Positions 50,749 through 63,659 of a DNA stretch of 64,000 bases are shown one piece after another. Position 1 is the stretch's first letter, and each line of letters opens with the position of its first letter. Source of the DNA: Rhynochetos jubatus (taxonomy: Eukaryota; Chordata; Aves; Eurypygiformes; Rhynochetidae); the NCBI GenBank assembly GCA_027574665.1, contig CM050653.1:9508664-9572663 (forward strand), read 5' to 3'. The notes under the pieces were generated by a model. It saw only the letters and a list, made by a program, of their open reading frames with translations, had not been told where the DNA came from and did not search any database. The position numbers and the translations under genes were made by a program.

Positions 50749-53302
50749 GTGAGTGTCTAGAAAACAGTTGTGCATGCAAAAGTGGTTAAGATAAAGCAAA
50801 GGGAATCATGGTTTCCTGATAAACTGGGTCCTCAACAGGTTGTTTGAGCTAAAATTAAAATCTGATGATGTTTTCAGCACTATTATTTATGTCACTCGGT
50901 GGTTTATTTATTTAGATACTTTTAATGATTTGTATGCTGCATCTCTACTGAGTCAGATCCATTTTTAAACACATCCAATTGGTGTGAAGTCTTTCCAGCC
51001 AGGACAATTCCCAAGTACACAGTGTCCTCAGTCCCAACAAAATAATAAAATTTTCTGTGGGACTATAGCTCCTGGTGAAAGCTTGCACTGTGAGTTAGTT
51101 GTGGTCATGACAGCTTGATAGTATCAATTTCTGATTCGTAGTCCTCAGTATGTCTCTCACTGATCATCCACCATATGTTGCTGAGATCAGAAACCTGGGA
51201 GAGGACTGTCTCCTCAGGCTATACAGTAGATGTGGGAAAGCCAAGCACATCACCCCTCCTCAGTCCACAAAGAAGAGAAAGCACCTTCATGGGGACAGTG
51301 ATGGCATCTTAAGATAAAGGTCCAAAATACATGAAATTATTTCCATATGGAAATGGGACTAGAGAGAATGTCATAATGTCTGCCTTATAGACACTGAAGT
51401 TAGGTGAGATAAATCTGACCCTTAATACTTTCCCTGCACATTGTACCAAGATATGTGCACCTGGATGGTTGCAAGTAACTGTAAGTTGTGCTGTTGGTGC
51501 CCTGCACTGGTTTCCTCCTGATGGTGTGTTTGCTTTATAACAGCTCAGTACACCAGGCAGACATACCCAGGGGAGTTCTTCAGGGACAGGGCACCACCGT
51601 AGCAGGGTACCCATAGAGCCTCCACTTCTCTCAGACAAGGAGGTCACACACAACCTGCAGCCTCTGGTGTGTGGTAAGAAGTAGGGGTCGTGGGCTTGGC
51701 TTTCAGGGGAAGTGCTGCACCCCTAAGTCCAAATGTGTGTGCTAAACAACACTCAAGTCCTCCCCTCAGATGAATCCACGCTTGCATGCTAAACCTGGCA
51801 AAACCCTCAAAGCTGAAACAGAGAAGGAGTGCCTTTGCTAGGGATCTTGTGTCAGAGCATTGGAGAAATAAAATACTGTGCTCTGGGGTCCCACTGCCAT
51901 GTGCAGTTTTCCTCCATTGTCTCTGAACTGAGAGGTGAAATGCGCTTTAGCTTCTCATGGATCTGCTCCTGCTTGGTTCTGTATTTGGGCCTGGGCCACT
52001 GCTCAGATTCCTCAGGGCTGCAGAGAAGAGACCTGTGAACATACGCAGTGTTTAGGAACAGACACTAGCAGTGGGCTGATCTCCATCACAGAGTTGGCCT
52101 GTTATGATGGAGTCACACAGGGCCTGGAGCTCCTCTGACCCCACTGACTTTAGAAGTAGGGATTTCCATCACCAATGGCAGGGGAAAAGGTGAGAAGATC
52201 CTTGCCTGTGAGGAGTTTAGAAGAAATAACATACTGGTGTTCACCTGTCATCTCCTTCCCAAGCATGCCAGTTTTGTTCAGAAATTACTGTGGGATGATG
52301 GAATTTAGTCAAAAGGATATGACTGAATGCTTCTAACACAAGAGAGAGGACGAGAAATACCACGTAGTGGTCCTAGGGATGTATTTCTCCTCTGGCCTTC
52401 TGTCTGGGGTCATAATTAGAGATCTGATTTGCCATTATTGCATGATTTATTTCCTTTAGCTCTTGCTTCCACTGCGTTGAATAGATTTTTCATGTTATTA
52501 GATAATCCTCTATATGTGAGCTGTTGTATAGATGATGGTTTCATGCCCCAGACCCAGAGCTTTAATTTTCACAAGTGCACTTAAAAAACCCCAACAATCA
52601 GGCAGTGAGTAATTAGGCAAGTTATTAGTCTCAGTTGTGTCACCACGAAATAGTTTGGTCCCTTTCTTAGCTACTACAGCAATCAGATGGTCTCCGGCTG
52701 TGGAACAAGCTCAATGATATCTTCATTATTCCATCAGAGGGCTTCACAGCACTCAGGTGCCAGTGTGTATTCAGCCTAACATGTCCAAAGCTTCAGTTTA
52801 ACACTTCAGCCTGTACTTACATCCTGTAGAGTTCAATGGAATTAAACCAGATGCTTTGTTATGTAGAAATCTATTAAAATGCTTGGCTCAATTTAGGGAA
52901 AAGCAAGAGTGCTTTATGACATTTGGGCTAGTGAGCATGTGGATCCAGTTCTTCAACCACAGCAGGACCCCAGAAAGGCCACTCCCAGCTATTGGCATGG
53001 ACTTTTCCATTTTGAAATTGTATATCAAGTTACCTGGTCTTTGGGAGCCTGATCGTATCAGAGCCAGGGCCCACTGTGAAGTGAAGGGCATTTGATGCGT
53101 AATGGATGTTGTTCAGCAGCAGGGCGAATCAGGCTCTTAAGCTTTTACTGCATCCCACAACGTGAAAGTGGAGAAGTCCGAGTTTTATTTAGCTCCATAA
53201 AATATTTAACCTCAACAGTGATGGAGTTGATAAAAATCTGTATTTTGTAAAAAGCTTTTGTTTCAAGGCTATCCTTTTTATGATTAGCTTGTACATTCTC
53301 AG
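50749..53302. other. unassigned noncoding DNA
   Basis: Short open frames only (largest 114 codons, 51309-51653 minus), without recognisable motifs. No repeat is named. Confidence 0.5.
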
Positions 53303-53321
53303 AAAAAAAAAAAAAAAAAAA
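53303..53321. repeat. A19 homopolymer
   Basis: An uninterrupted run of 19 A on the plus strand. There is no AATAAA signal upstream and no recognisable retroposed gene before it, so I do not read it as a poly(A) tail. Confidence 0.95.
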
Positions 53322-56299
53322 GCAGCAATATCTATTATTACCAGCGAATGATCCAATAAGTGTCTTGGGTATTTCTGCCAAACTTCTGTGCAGGTTCCTA
53401 ATGAGGGAGATATTAAGTTAAAATCAATGTGGGAGTAGTTCTTGTAGACCAGGGGAAAGTGTGTCATTATTTTTGCTGGCCAAATATAGTATCATCATCC
53501 ATTAACTCCCTCGCTGAAAAATATCCTGTATCTCACTGGGATGCTGATCAAGTCATGTTCTTGTATATGATTTCTCTCCAGACATGCCTAGCATGTATTT
53601 TAACAGGAAGAGTTATGTCAGGAGAATCTTAAAGCACTGAGAAATTACGTGTTGCTAGATTTTACCTGTATCCTACAAATCTCCAAAATAAAGAGCAAAA
53701 AAGTCACAGCATCAAAAATCATTTGCTGCAGGCCACAGGTAGTAATTTTATCCAAACAGATCATCCTAAAAATTTGAAACTTAAACTAGCAAAGTTCTCT
53801 AGGAAGGTAGATCCAAAGCTTCAAGAAACATGAGAAGTCTGAAAGTACAAGGAAGAAATAATCATAATGACTCAAGATCTGATGTTTAAGTTAAAACATG
53901 TTAAAACTATGAAAATACAATATAATCCATGACATGTATGCTTTTAAGGAGCTGAAGCTAGATAATATTTGTCTGAATATTTTATAGCCACAAAATATAG
54001 TTTGGGGTTTTCTGAAACTATTGATGGATTTTAATTAAACAAAGTAGATAATTCTAGCTGAAGAAATAATTTCAAATGCATGTTTCGGTTCTGCATTGAA
54101 TGCAAATTCATTATGGAGACTGCTAATGCTCTGAAGAAGTAATTCAAAATAATTGTTCAAGAAAAGTATAACAAAGAGTCCTTCTTCTCTTCTAGATTAC
54201 TATCATGGTCTATGTTTTTATGTTTCCAGTTTGCCCAAACTGAAACACAGTTATTGGCCCAGCTCTGTACTTGCTCACATTGATGTAGAAATGCTATTGA
54301 GAAAATCATTTCATTAAGCATCTTTAAAAGAAAGTATCTCAAATCTAAAGCGTCTGCTCACTTCAGGTATAGAAAGAATCACTGAGGGAGGCAAAGGATT
54401 TCTAATCTTAAGTGAGAGACAGTACATATGATCTACTTTGGTATTTTCTGGTATTGTGATCACCCATACTATGGCCTTCTTAGGGAAAACAGTAGAATGC
54501 GTTTCAGGAACATTCCATTTAACATAAACAAAATGCAGCTATTTAGAAAGTCTGAAACAAGCTGCAACAGAAGTGCATTTGAAAGATGTGCTGGCTGAGG
54601 GTGCAGGAGAGCAACTCTGCTGCAGACTCACACATAGCAGTGGTCAACAGCAGCATGGGGGACATGGGGCACCAGACTTAGCCAATAAAGATGCCAAACC
54701 ACAGACCCTAAAGGCTGCCCTCACACAAGCTGCTCACATAAGTGTCTCCAGCAGCTACCAGAGGGTCTGTCCTGGAGGGACCTCCCCACATACCTGGCCA
54801 TGGCTGCGCTGCTGAGTTTTGCAGCAGCTCCTGAAGGCTACTGCTGGTGAGGGCTTTCCAACCCATCAGGGAAGGGGGCCTGGGTGTGCACAGGGCAGCC
54901 CTTTACTGTAAAGGCAATCCCCACTCTCATTAACCCCGTGCTTTGATAATGATCCACTAATGGAGAGAATTAAAGTTGGCAGCCTTTGCCTTGCAGCTGT
55001 TCCCACTCCCTCTCTCCAGTCTCCCATCAGGAGATGCTCTCCCCTTAGGCTCTGCCTCCTCCTTGCATCACACTATCCTAGCCCTGTGGCTGTCTGCACC
55101 GCTGAAGCACCCAAATGGCTGCATTTATCTGTTACAGCGTTGTTAGAAGTCAGGCAGGCTTATTTGGAAGCTTGGATATCTAAGAGTTTCTGCCAGAAAA
55201 TTAAGAGTCTTTATGAACTTTACATTGCATGCTACCAGAATTACTTAAATTTCTGTTAAATCTTCATCATTTTTTTTTTTTCCCTTAGCAGGTTACATGA
55301 CTTTTGAAAAAGTTCTTTAAGTCACATTATAACATTATAAATCACCTGCTAAAGAACTGGGATCCAAGGTGGTTGATTCCTCACAATTTCTGCAAGATCA
55401 AAGGTATGGCTGTCCTCCAAAAGCTGTGATGCTTCACATCAAAGTTCACAATGAAAACTATCTCAATTTACCTCTTCAGAATTTGTATTTGACTTCATGA
55501 CAATAACATTTCAACTGGCATGTTCAGCCTTCATTTGGGAGAGGACATGGCTGTGCTCATTAGCATGGCAAATGTAAAATCAAATGGAGCAACCCTGATT
55601 TCAAATCTTCTGTTCCTAGAATTTGTGAGTCTGTTTCAAAAAGCAAATGTCTTTAGCACTGCTATAAATATCCCTGTGGTAAATGCCCTGAGTATCTTTC
55701 AATCCATGCTGATCCTTGTAATCACAGCCACATTGTTCTGGTCATGTCATTGAAAATGCTTTTGACAGAACAAATGATGATCACCTGTGCTAGAGTTTGT
55801 AAAAAGCCTAGGATCCAATCTGCTATTTCATCAAGAAAAAACAACATTCAGTTCATTTCTTTCTCTCTTTCATGTGCAATGCTTTTCACTGGGACACACT
55901 GTTTTTTCACTAGCTTTTTTTTATTCTTTTTCTTCATGAGCCTCACAAAACAAATAACTGCTGGGAAGTTCATAAAGGAATTGCTTTTACTTGCTTCAGG
56001 TGCTGATGGCCTGGTGTGGCTTGTTATGTTGTTTGGTTTTTTTTTCCTTGAAACAAAAAAAATAGGTTAGGGACTGGACGCTGCTTTGCTTGAAAGTAAG
56101 ATCTGCAGATGTGCGATGGCTGATATTTCTGTACCTATCCTTGTACAGCAGAACAAGCCTTTAAAGTGTCTGAAGTTGGTATATTCAGAGAATATCAGTC
56201 ATAAATACTTTTATGTCTGACTCATTTAAGCTAGAGTTGTAACTTTCACATTGCCATGTGCCTTTATATTATTGAAGTTTAAAGGAATTCCTTTCGAAG
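53322..56299. other. unassigned noncoding DNA
   Basis: No gene is supported. 54590-54900 is GC-richer than its surroundings. A T12 run followed by CCCTTAGCAG near 55268-55291 looks like a splice acceptor, but all three frames close within about 30 nt. Frames at 55520-56070 are rich in hydrophobic residues because of T-rich DNA. Confidence 0.5.
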
Positions 56300-56420
56300 C
56301 CTAATGTTTGGCTCATGATGAAAGAAAATCAAACAGCTTATTCGGAGTTACGTTAAATAATTACATGCGTAACCCTTTAAATGCTAGATATGCAAATAAA
56401 TTGCTATACGGTCACTCATA
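56300..56420. promoter_or_regulatory. candidate POU/homeodomain regulatory element
   Basis: This short AT-rich stretch holds a perfect octamer ATGCAAAT (56390-56397) and TAATTA (56358-56363), plus CpG-containing words ('TTACGTTAAA', 'CATGCGTAAC', 'TATACGGTC') in otherwise CpG-poor DNA. The octamer is the known POU-factor site. Function here is inference. Confidence 0.3.
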
Positions 56421-56574
56421 TTGCAAAGACTTAAGGCCAAATTCTCCCCATCTACCCCCCTCCCTGTTTCCATTCCTGTTTCTTCTTCTGAAGTTATCTG
56501 AAGCCAAGATTACCCCTAGCAAAAATGGTTTGGTTAGTTAAAATCCAATTTAATTCCTGAAAAAATGTTCATAG

Positions 56575-56830
56575 CAAAGGACCCAGTTCCGTACCCAACG
56601 TTCTTGCTGACATCACTGGAAATTCAACTGAACTGAAGGCTTATAGGATTATTCCCCATTTCTCATGGTACTTGCTGTGGCCACCAGTTCTGGGAGTCTT
56701 TTCCAGGTGGGAAAAGGTATATCTGAGTCATAAATATACCTACACTGATAGATAGTCCCAGATCCTGAAAGGCCACTGCTGCTGTATGTCTCACTGAAGT
56801 GGGCACACCAGTGGAGATTGTAGAAGATAC
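56575..56830. repeat. possible old sauropsid repeat traces
   Basis: Phrases such as 'GACATCACTGGAAATTCA', 'CCAGATCCTGAAAGGCCACT' and 'CACTGAAGTGGGCACACC' echo old repeats in which 'GACTTCAATGGAA' and 'AGATCCTGCAAAG' occur. The copies are too decayed to bound or name. Confidence 0.25.
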
Positions 56831-57479
56831 TAACTAGGCGCGATGCTGAACCTGGGCAGAGCCTTGTATCTGTGCAAAATATATATGAATTCAGGAACTA
56901 CTCTCAACTTGTATTAAACCTTTCTTGTGTTAGCTGACCTAGCAATACTGATGTTATTTCAAAATTTTGCATAGAAGAAGGAGCTAAAAATCTTAAATCC
57001 TGCACAGGATTTAGGCCTAGTTCAGTCATCCAAGGTAATTTAGGAATTGCTTGGATTTATGCCCTCTGTTCTGACCCCTCTTAAGGTTAATGCACAGGAT
57101 TTTCTATTTAGGATCTGTCATTTCACTCAAACCATTAAAAAAAAAGAGATTCACACTACAGAGGGACACATTTTCAAAATATTATGAAGTCTCTTTTATG
57201 AGATCTTATTTGTATGCTAACCTTTTATTAACTTAATTGCTGTCCGCAACTAAAGAGAGTCAGAAAAAATTGCCTTTTTTTCATGGGTTCAAGTACTTTA
57301 AGGAGAACACTGGGCTTCATTGTATTAGAGCATTTTTGGTTTTTTCATTGCTCTGAACAAGGACAAGTTGTTGTCAAAATATGTGAGCAAATATCATAAA
57401 GCCTGGGACAAGGAGCAAAATTTTCTCTAATCTCAGAGAAGACTGAGTTTAAAAATCTGGGCTATGATTCAGATCAGCC
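56831..57479. other. unassigned noncoding DNA
   Basis: Nothing recognisable beyond AT-rich DNA and a small near-duplication of 'TGCACAGGATTT' (57001-57012 and 57091-57102). Confidence 0.45.
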
Positions 57480-57511
57480 TTTGTTTGTTTGTTTATTTGT
57501 TTATTTGTTTA
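57480..57511 (+). repeat. (TTTG)n/(TTTA)n microsatellite
   Basis: Eight tetranucleotide units alternate between TTTG and TTTA. The cysteine- and phenylalanine-rich frame that starts here is an artefact. Confidence 0.9.
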
Positions 57512-58009
57512 TGCTTTTTTTTCTTTCTGTTTATTTGATCCAAAATAATCTCTCCTTACGAAGTCTTTTTTTTCTGGCAAAAATCCATCCATCTTCAGTT
57601 TGTTTTGTTGAAGCTTGTGTTTATGTACCACAAAAAATGTCTGCCTTCACAGAAAACTTTGCCAGGATAAAAATTGCAATATTTGACCTTTCCATACAAG
57701 ACCAGGGATGGGCATGAACTAGCTCAGATCAAATGTAGAAAGAAGTTTTGGCCTTAAATAATTTTAAGAACACTTACATGTACCAGTATGTATTTATGTA
57801 TTTTGCGTATTTTTAAAACATATGGAAAAAGATTACAAAAGGTAGAGAGAACTGTATTTCTGAGCCACAAACAAAACTGTAGCACTGTGAAAACTAGAAA
57901 TGAACAAATGTATTTTTAGGTGCTTGTTACTACAACCTTACTCTTGTTTAGATCACAAAAATATGGCTATTGTTTAACTTTGTCATTCACTTTCTAAATA
58001 TTTTACAAA
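57512..58009. other. unassigned noncoding DNA, AT-rich
   Basis: Frame-poor, AT-rich sequence. No feature is recognised. Confidence 0.45.
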
Positions 58010-58340
58010 AGAGAATAAACTATGTTCATTTTTGACGGAGTGCTGTTGCATGCACGGACACTCACAGTTTGTTTATAGCATACCAAAAGCATTCTGTTAA
58101 TGAAACATTTCAAGGCTAATGAACCAAAACTTTGCACCAAACAGACAGTGGCTGCAAACGCTTTCTTGTCTGCGTTTGTCAGAGTTCACGTTTCAGCTGT
58201 GCGCTCTGCTCCTCCCACTCCGCGCCACTGCAGATAAAACGACACCTCGGATTGACAACTCAGGTTTGCAAGATTAGCTTTCTATGAAAAAGCTGCAGCA
58301 AGTCATGCCATTAACTCTTTTGAAGCAGACACACTCATGC
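58010..58340 (+). promoter_or_regulatory. CpG-enriched candidate promoter or enhancer
   Basis: Ten CpG dinucleotides fall within about 217 bases (58036-58252), against almost none in the flanks. A GC-rich core 'CTCCTCCCACTCCGCGCC' (58209-58226) is followed by a TATA-like GATAAAA at 58233-58239. Upstream are compact motifs ('TGTTTATAGC', 'GGCTAATGAACC', 'CAAACGCTTTC'). It is too short for a classical CpG island. A small promoter, an enhancer or a conserved element would all fit. No coding exon is seen downstream, and the strand is only suggested by the TATA-like word. Confidence 0.3.
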
Positions 58341-61300
58341 GTGTTGGGCAAATTGGCTACCACTGCAGGGCCAAGCTACTGTCCTGTTCCCCTGAAGTTT
58401 TAATGTCCTATTGATGAGCCTAACATAAGATCCAGAAGGAATAATGAGAACGTAGCATTTGCAAAGGGGGATTTCTCATGTGTTGTATCCAGTGATGGTC
58501 TAGTGGTTCTGACCGTATAAAATCAAGAGTTGGCTTTTGGCAAAACGATTAGCTTAGCACTGCTGATATTCTTTCAAGACCTTTCACTGTGTCAGGAGGA
58601 TCTAATTCCTCTGTGAGGGAATGTTTTATTGAGGACACTTCCAAGCTGAGTTATGACCAAAAACATCTATGGCAAAATCATGAGCCAAGGCTAAGTAAGT
58701 CCCCTGATGCTGCGAAAGCCCTGCAAATACAGGATTGGGTTTGCATTGTTGCTGCTGTCCGTCTCAGGTCATCATCCTTACAGTGCTCCTCACTTGGGCG
58801 GTTGTCAGGAATCTAGTCCATCTTGTTTAGAAGGGAAGCTCCTTTGTATGTGAATCCAAAAACATATGTATTAACAAAACCAGTTGCTTATTTTGATGAA
58901 TGTAGGGTCTGTAATGTGATCTAGAGCAAACACTCCAAGCAAGTTGTTGTTGAAATCCTGTTATTTCATTGCTGTCCCTGTTGTTCACACAAGTCAGCGG
59001 ATTGTCTGCTTCAGAAGAAGGCAGAGACATACATCTGGTACTTCACCAGATGATTTTTGAACGGTGTCCTCTGTATCAATGGGCTGTCCTAGCAGCTTGC
59101 CACAAGACTGAAGGCAGAGCGAGAAGAGATCAGGCAGTTTCTACTCCCTACAACAAAAAGGATTTTGTACAAGGAAATTTGAGAGAAGAGCTAATTTGGA
59201 AGAATGGTCTGTGGTAGGAAAGTGGATCTCAATGATAAAGAAGAGACTCACAGTCTTTATTTGGCTTAATGCCATTATTATCTATATTCAGAAAAGGGTA
59301 ATTTTATCAGCACAGTTGCAGGTGAACACTCTGTGTATCATTGTCCAGCTGTGATTAAAGTTATGACTCCTAAATAGACCTGTTTATTGGCCATTACTCT
59401 TCACAGTTCTAATAAAGTTACTCCTTACACCAGGAAGGAAAAAAAAATCTTCTCCTAAATAATAACTGTGTATAGGCAATAGGTACTATATGTTGTTTAA
59501 GAACAGTCGTTGTCTTTCAGGCAGCTGGAAAGGTTATTCCTACTGGTTTTGAATCTGAGATAATCATCTTCACCAGCCACAACGAACAGGCCCTGTCTGG
59601 AAGTAGAGAGACAATATCTTTAGCCTACTTTTCTCCCAGGAACATGTTTGAGTGTGGTTTTTGGTTTGGTAGTGGAGTTCTCTGATGTGTATCAGCTGAA
59701 ACATAGGAGTGTTTTTTTATCACCATCATTTGTAGATGTGGTGCAAGTTAGCACTGGGTAAACCTACTACCTGCAAAACAAAATATGAATAAATTCACCT
59801 GCTTACTCTGAACTCCTGTTATTCAGTAGCTCAGGGTTTTTTCCAGGCTATTCACTCGAGTAACATGTAGGGTACCTTTAGTGCAGAGTATATGCACATG
59901 CAATCCAATAATGACTTTTTCTTTAACTGAAATCAGTGAAATCCCACTGTTGAGATGTGGAACAGTGTGCTGCCATGTAGCAGGACTGTTGTCATGTTGG
60001 ATAGCAGGTGGAGATCACACCACTTTCAGCACATAATAAAAAAACCTCTTTAGATGATGTCCAAAGTGGTCTTCCAAGTAATCTCTCCCAGGATATATCC
60101 TTCAGGAATAAAAGAACAGAAAGGCAGAAAATTGGTGAATGACTAGGAATTAGTGTTATGAAACGCTGTTCACTGGCTACCCTCCAATTCTTTGTCTCTC
60201 CCACAAAGCCTTGCAGGAGATACTCCTGCCTTTTGCTAGAGATGACAGCCACTCCTACTGGGCTACTGCAGCAGAGACAAGCTCAGAGAAAGTCCTCTTA
60301 ATAACTGCTGTGTTGGGAGAGAAGAAAGAAAGATGATAGTTTTTCTGGTTTAGTTCTCTGATGGAACAAGTTATCTCTGAGTCTGGCAGAGCTCCTGGGT
60401 GTTTGGCATGCTACTTTGCTTTATCCCATTATTGTTATCATTCTTCCTTTTCCAGTATTGCACCAGCTGATAAACTCCCAAGCGAATGTCAATGCAAATG
60501 CCAAGGGCAATACTGAGGAGATGTCGTCTTCTCTTTTTTGACACAACCCTCTATATCTTGGATGTATTGGTAAAATCCTCTTCAATACAGTGAAAGCTGA
60601 TAGCTCCCTTAAGACAGGGATGAAGATCTGAAATAGGTTATTCCATGTTTCTTCAAGAGAAATTTGCAGGGAGTACATAGATAGGACATACAATGCGAAG
60701 GGATTCATTTGAGCAAAAATAAATATCTGCATTTTGTGAGGCTAAAAAAAACGACTTGAGATTTTCTTCTATGGGAGCCCAGAAATTGAGACAGCACAGT
60801 ATACCCAGTTTCTGTCTGGTCTTTCACTCTTTGGAGCTGAGTCTAAGACTTCCAGTTTCAAAAGTGTGTAGTGATTTTGGGTATCCAACTTGAAACTCCT
60901 TAAAAATATAGCATGCTTTTAAAAAGAGTAGTAGATTGAAAAAGGGGATCCCTAAATTTCTGCAAATCAGGCCTTTTCCAAGTGGCTCAAGCCATTGACT
61001 TTGGAGTGCTTAGATGAGTCCAGCAACAAGTTTTCCAAATGACTCTACTCATGAGTGAGGGTAGATGGCACAATGTAAATGCACTACAAAGCAATTACAA
61101 AGCGCCTTTTATGTGTGCTGTATATTTGTGCTTAATTCTGAAATCACGAGGGTTTTCAAGCCATATTAGAAGTAGAATATTGATATTAATGAGCATTTTG
61201 CTATTATTTGAGATTAATTAATTAAGATTAAGTGTGTTGAATCATTTCCAAACACTTCTTCACAAGAGCTAAATAGTGCATGAAACCAATATTTACAATA

Positions 61301-63659
61301 TTTTTAACATAAATATTACAAGAAACCCAAAGAGTGCATATTTTACATTGAAAAGAACTCTGCTTCATTAAATTGGTAAGACAATTAACTGAGGAAAATG
61401 TAGCTGACACTTATTTGAAATGTAAAAGACATTTTACATATTTTGGGGTTTTTTATGATATTCTGCTGTGTAATAGGAGTCCATAATTAGCTGTCAAAGC
61501 CACCTACTTACCTTTTTTTTCCAAAAGCTACTCCATAATAAAGTGATACTGTCATAATAGCTATTCTACTTTTCTCTCTGAAGTTCTTTCCCACTTGGAA
61601 GAATAATAGGTATTGAATATGATTCTATAGAATCAGCTTCTGTAAGGCTAAAACAGGTGTTTAACTGGAAAAGAATAATGTTTAAAAAGGATTAAAATTG
61701 AAATAGGAAGTATTTTGTGCCAAAAATATTCTGCTTAAGGTTGCTCATAATCTCAAAGTTGATGTTTCAGACAAAGGTTTACTTCCATTTGGGTGGAATG
61801 ATTTCTGTATCTTATTATCCTTTCAAATACCTACAGAGAAATGTTAGAAAGCCCAGCCAAATAGGTAGACACACCCCGTATTTTGGCAATTTTGTGAAAG
61901 TGACACCTGGACAAACATCTGGGCAGCCTAATCTGTCAGCAGCAGTGAAAGTCAACCAGCAAGGTCAGAAATGCTGTAGACAATTGTAATAAGTTGATTT
62001 AATACTATGTTTAGCTTAAATTTGTGGGGAAGGTTGCTTCAAAGAAATGCAGGGAAAGTGGGTGGGAATTTGATAAGAGCAGGAAAGGAAAATGATCCGT
62101 GGAGAAGGTCCTGTTTTAACCTGGCATTGGCAGAGTTTCAGTGTTGTCCCTGAGCTGCCCAGTCATGTCAGTTCACCCCACGGATGTCCCGAGGGAAAGA
62201 ATGCAGGCCCTGCCACAGGGAGGTAGGTCCAAAACTGTGGGGCTGGGACCTGCCATCTGTTTGTTGATGGCTCTAAATGTTTCGTGGGGCTTGTTTCTAT
62301 AGAGAGTGAGACCAAATTTTGAAAAACCTAACATAGCCTGAAAAATATGGGGTCACTTTTCCCTGTCCAGCTCAGGTAGTAAGTTCTGGTGTTTCAACAT
62401 CTAGATAATGATGTGCATGAATTATTACGTTTTAAAGCACAGCAGAGCTAGAGACCAAGAGATGGTGGTTTTGCTTTATCCCCATAAAACCCTATTTGAG
62501 GTCCACAATCAAAGGAAAACTGAGGGGTCTTAAACCTTCACTGTCTTTCCTTGACTGAGGTTTCTCCAGAGCTGGAGAGAGACTGAAGAGCACAGAATGT
62601 GCCTAAATTGTTCTAGCTTCCCTGCACTCTCCTGGAGGCCTCAGTATTCTAAAATCTCCATCATGGTTTATTCTGCGATATCAGATTGTTCCTATTTCAC
62701 CTGAAGTGCCACTTGACTGTGCCATGATGCCAAATTTTATAAAAGGATGCCTGTGAAGTGGCCATGTGACTTACCTCCACCTTGTGTGCTGTTGTCAAGC
62801 CTCTTGTTCTCTTTTAATTACCAGGGTGTCTTTTCACATTGCAGGTATTGGGATGGAATGAGTGGTTTTGCACAATAAATAATTTGATTTCTTTAATAAG
62901 AGATTTTACGTTTTTTCATCTTTGGCAAACCTGTTAACTGTGACATTTCATCTGTGATGAAGAAGACAGACCAGGCTGAGATCTGACAACATTTTGCATT
63001 TTTGATTGAACTTGATCATAAATTAAAACCAAAGGGGAAATGTAGTCTAAAGGGATGCTTTTGCAGAGTAATATAGTAAAGCAGGCAAGAAATACTATTC
63101 CTGAAAACCGAACTTCTAGGACCCTTTTTACTCTGATCTATTCTTTTGACCTCAGAGCTGAGGTCAGCAACTTGGCCACCATGTTATCTGAGCACAATGT
63201 AGTGGCCGAGTTACTTACATGGAATTCACTCCTGCTTGTTTCCCACACACAGCAGGTAATTCCTCCTCCTTGTGTTGCACAGCACAGTATTCTACAAGTG
63301 GTCAGCCTGGATCCAGCAAAACTGCATGAGTAAGACAGTAGTAATCTTGCTCTTAATTAGCACAGAAGTATTATGGATTTGCTCATGGAAAAAGAGGCTT
63401 CTGTAATCAGGATGACTGTTTGGATGTATGCCCTGTGACAGCTTACTGGCAAGAAGGGGAACCAGCTAATTTTTTGAATAGGTGTGATGTTATGAATGTG
63501 CCACATGTCCCAAGAGCTTGGCTCCGGTTTCCCAGAATCCCCAGTGGTATGTTACACTTTCCTGTGCAGGATGACAACCATCTTTCAAATACTTCCATCC
63601 CAGATGTTAAATTTATGAAGATTAGGACTCTTTCACACCTGCCAAACAAATGGACATTG
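58341..63659. other. unassigned noncoding DNA
   Basis: No gene is supported. A 53-codon open stretch after an acceptor-like 'GTTGTCTTTCAG' at 59509-59520 has no convincing donor. The minus-strand frame of 103 codons at 60421-60732 lacks recognisable motifs. Confidence 0.5.

Noticed and set aside
53303-53321. A19 run as the tail of a processed pseudogene
   Set aside because: No polyadenylation signal just upstream and no gene-like sequence before the run.
55268-55291. T12-CCCTTAGCAG resembling a strong splice acceptor
   Set aside because: All three frames downstream close within about 30 nt and no donor follows at a usual distance.
59509-59690. Acceptor-like GTTGTCTTTCAG followed by a 53-codon open stretch
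   Set aside because: No convincing donor lies within the open part and the translation is not recognised.
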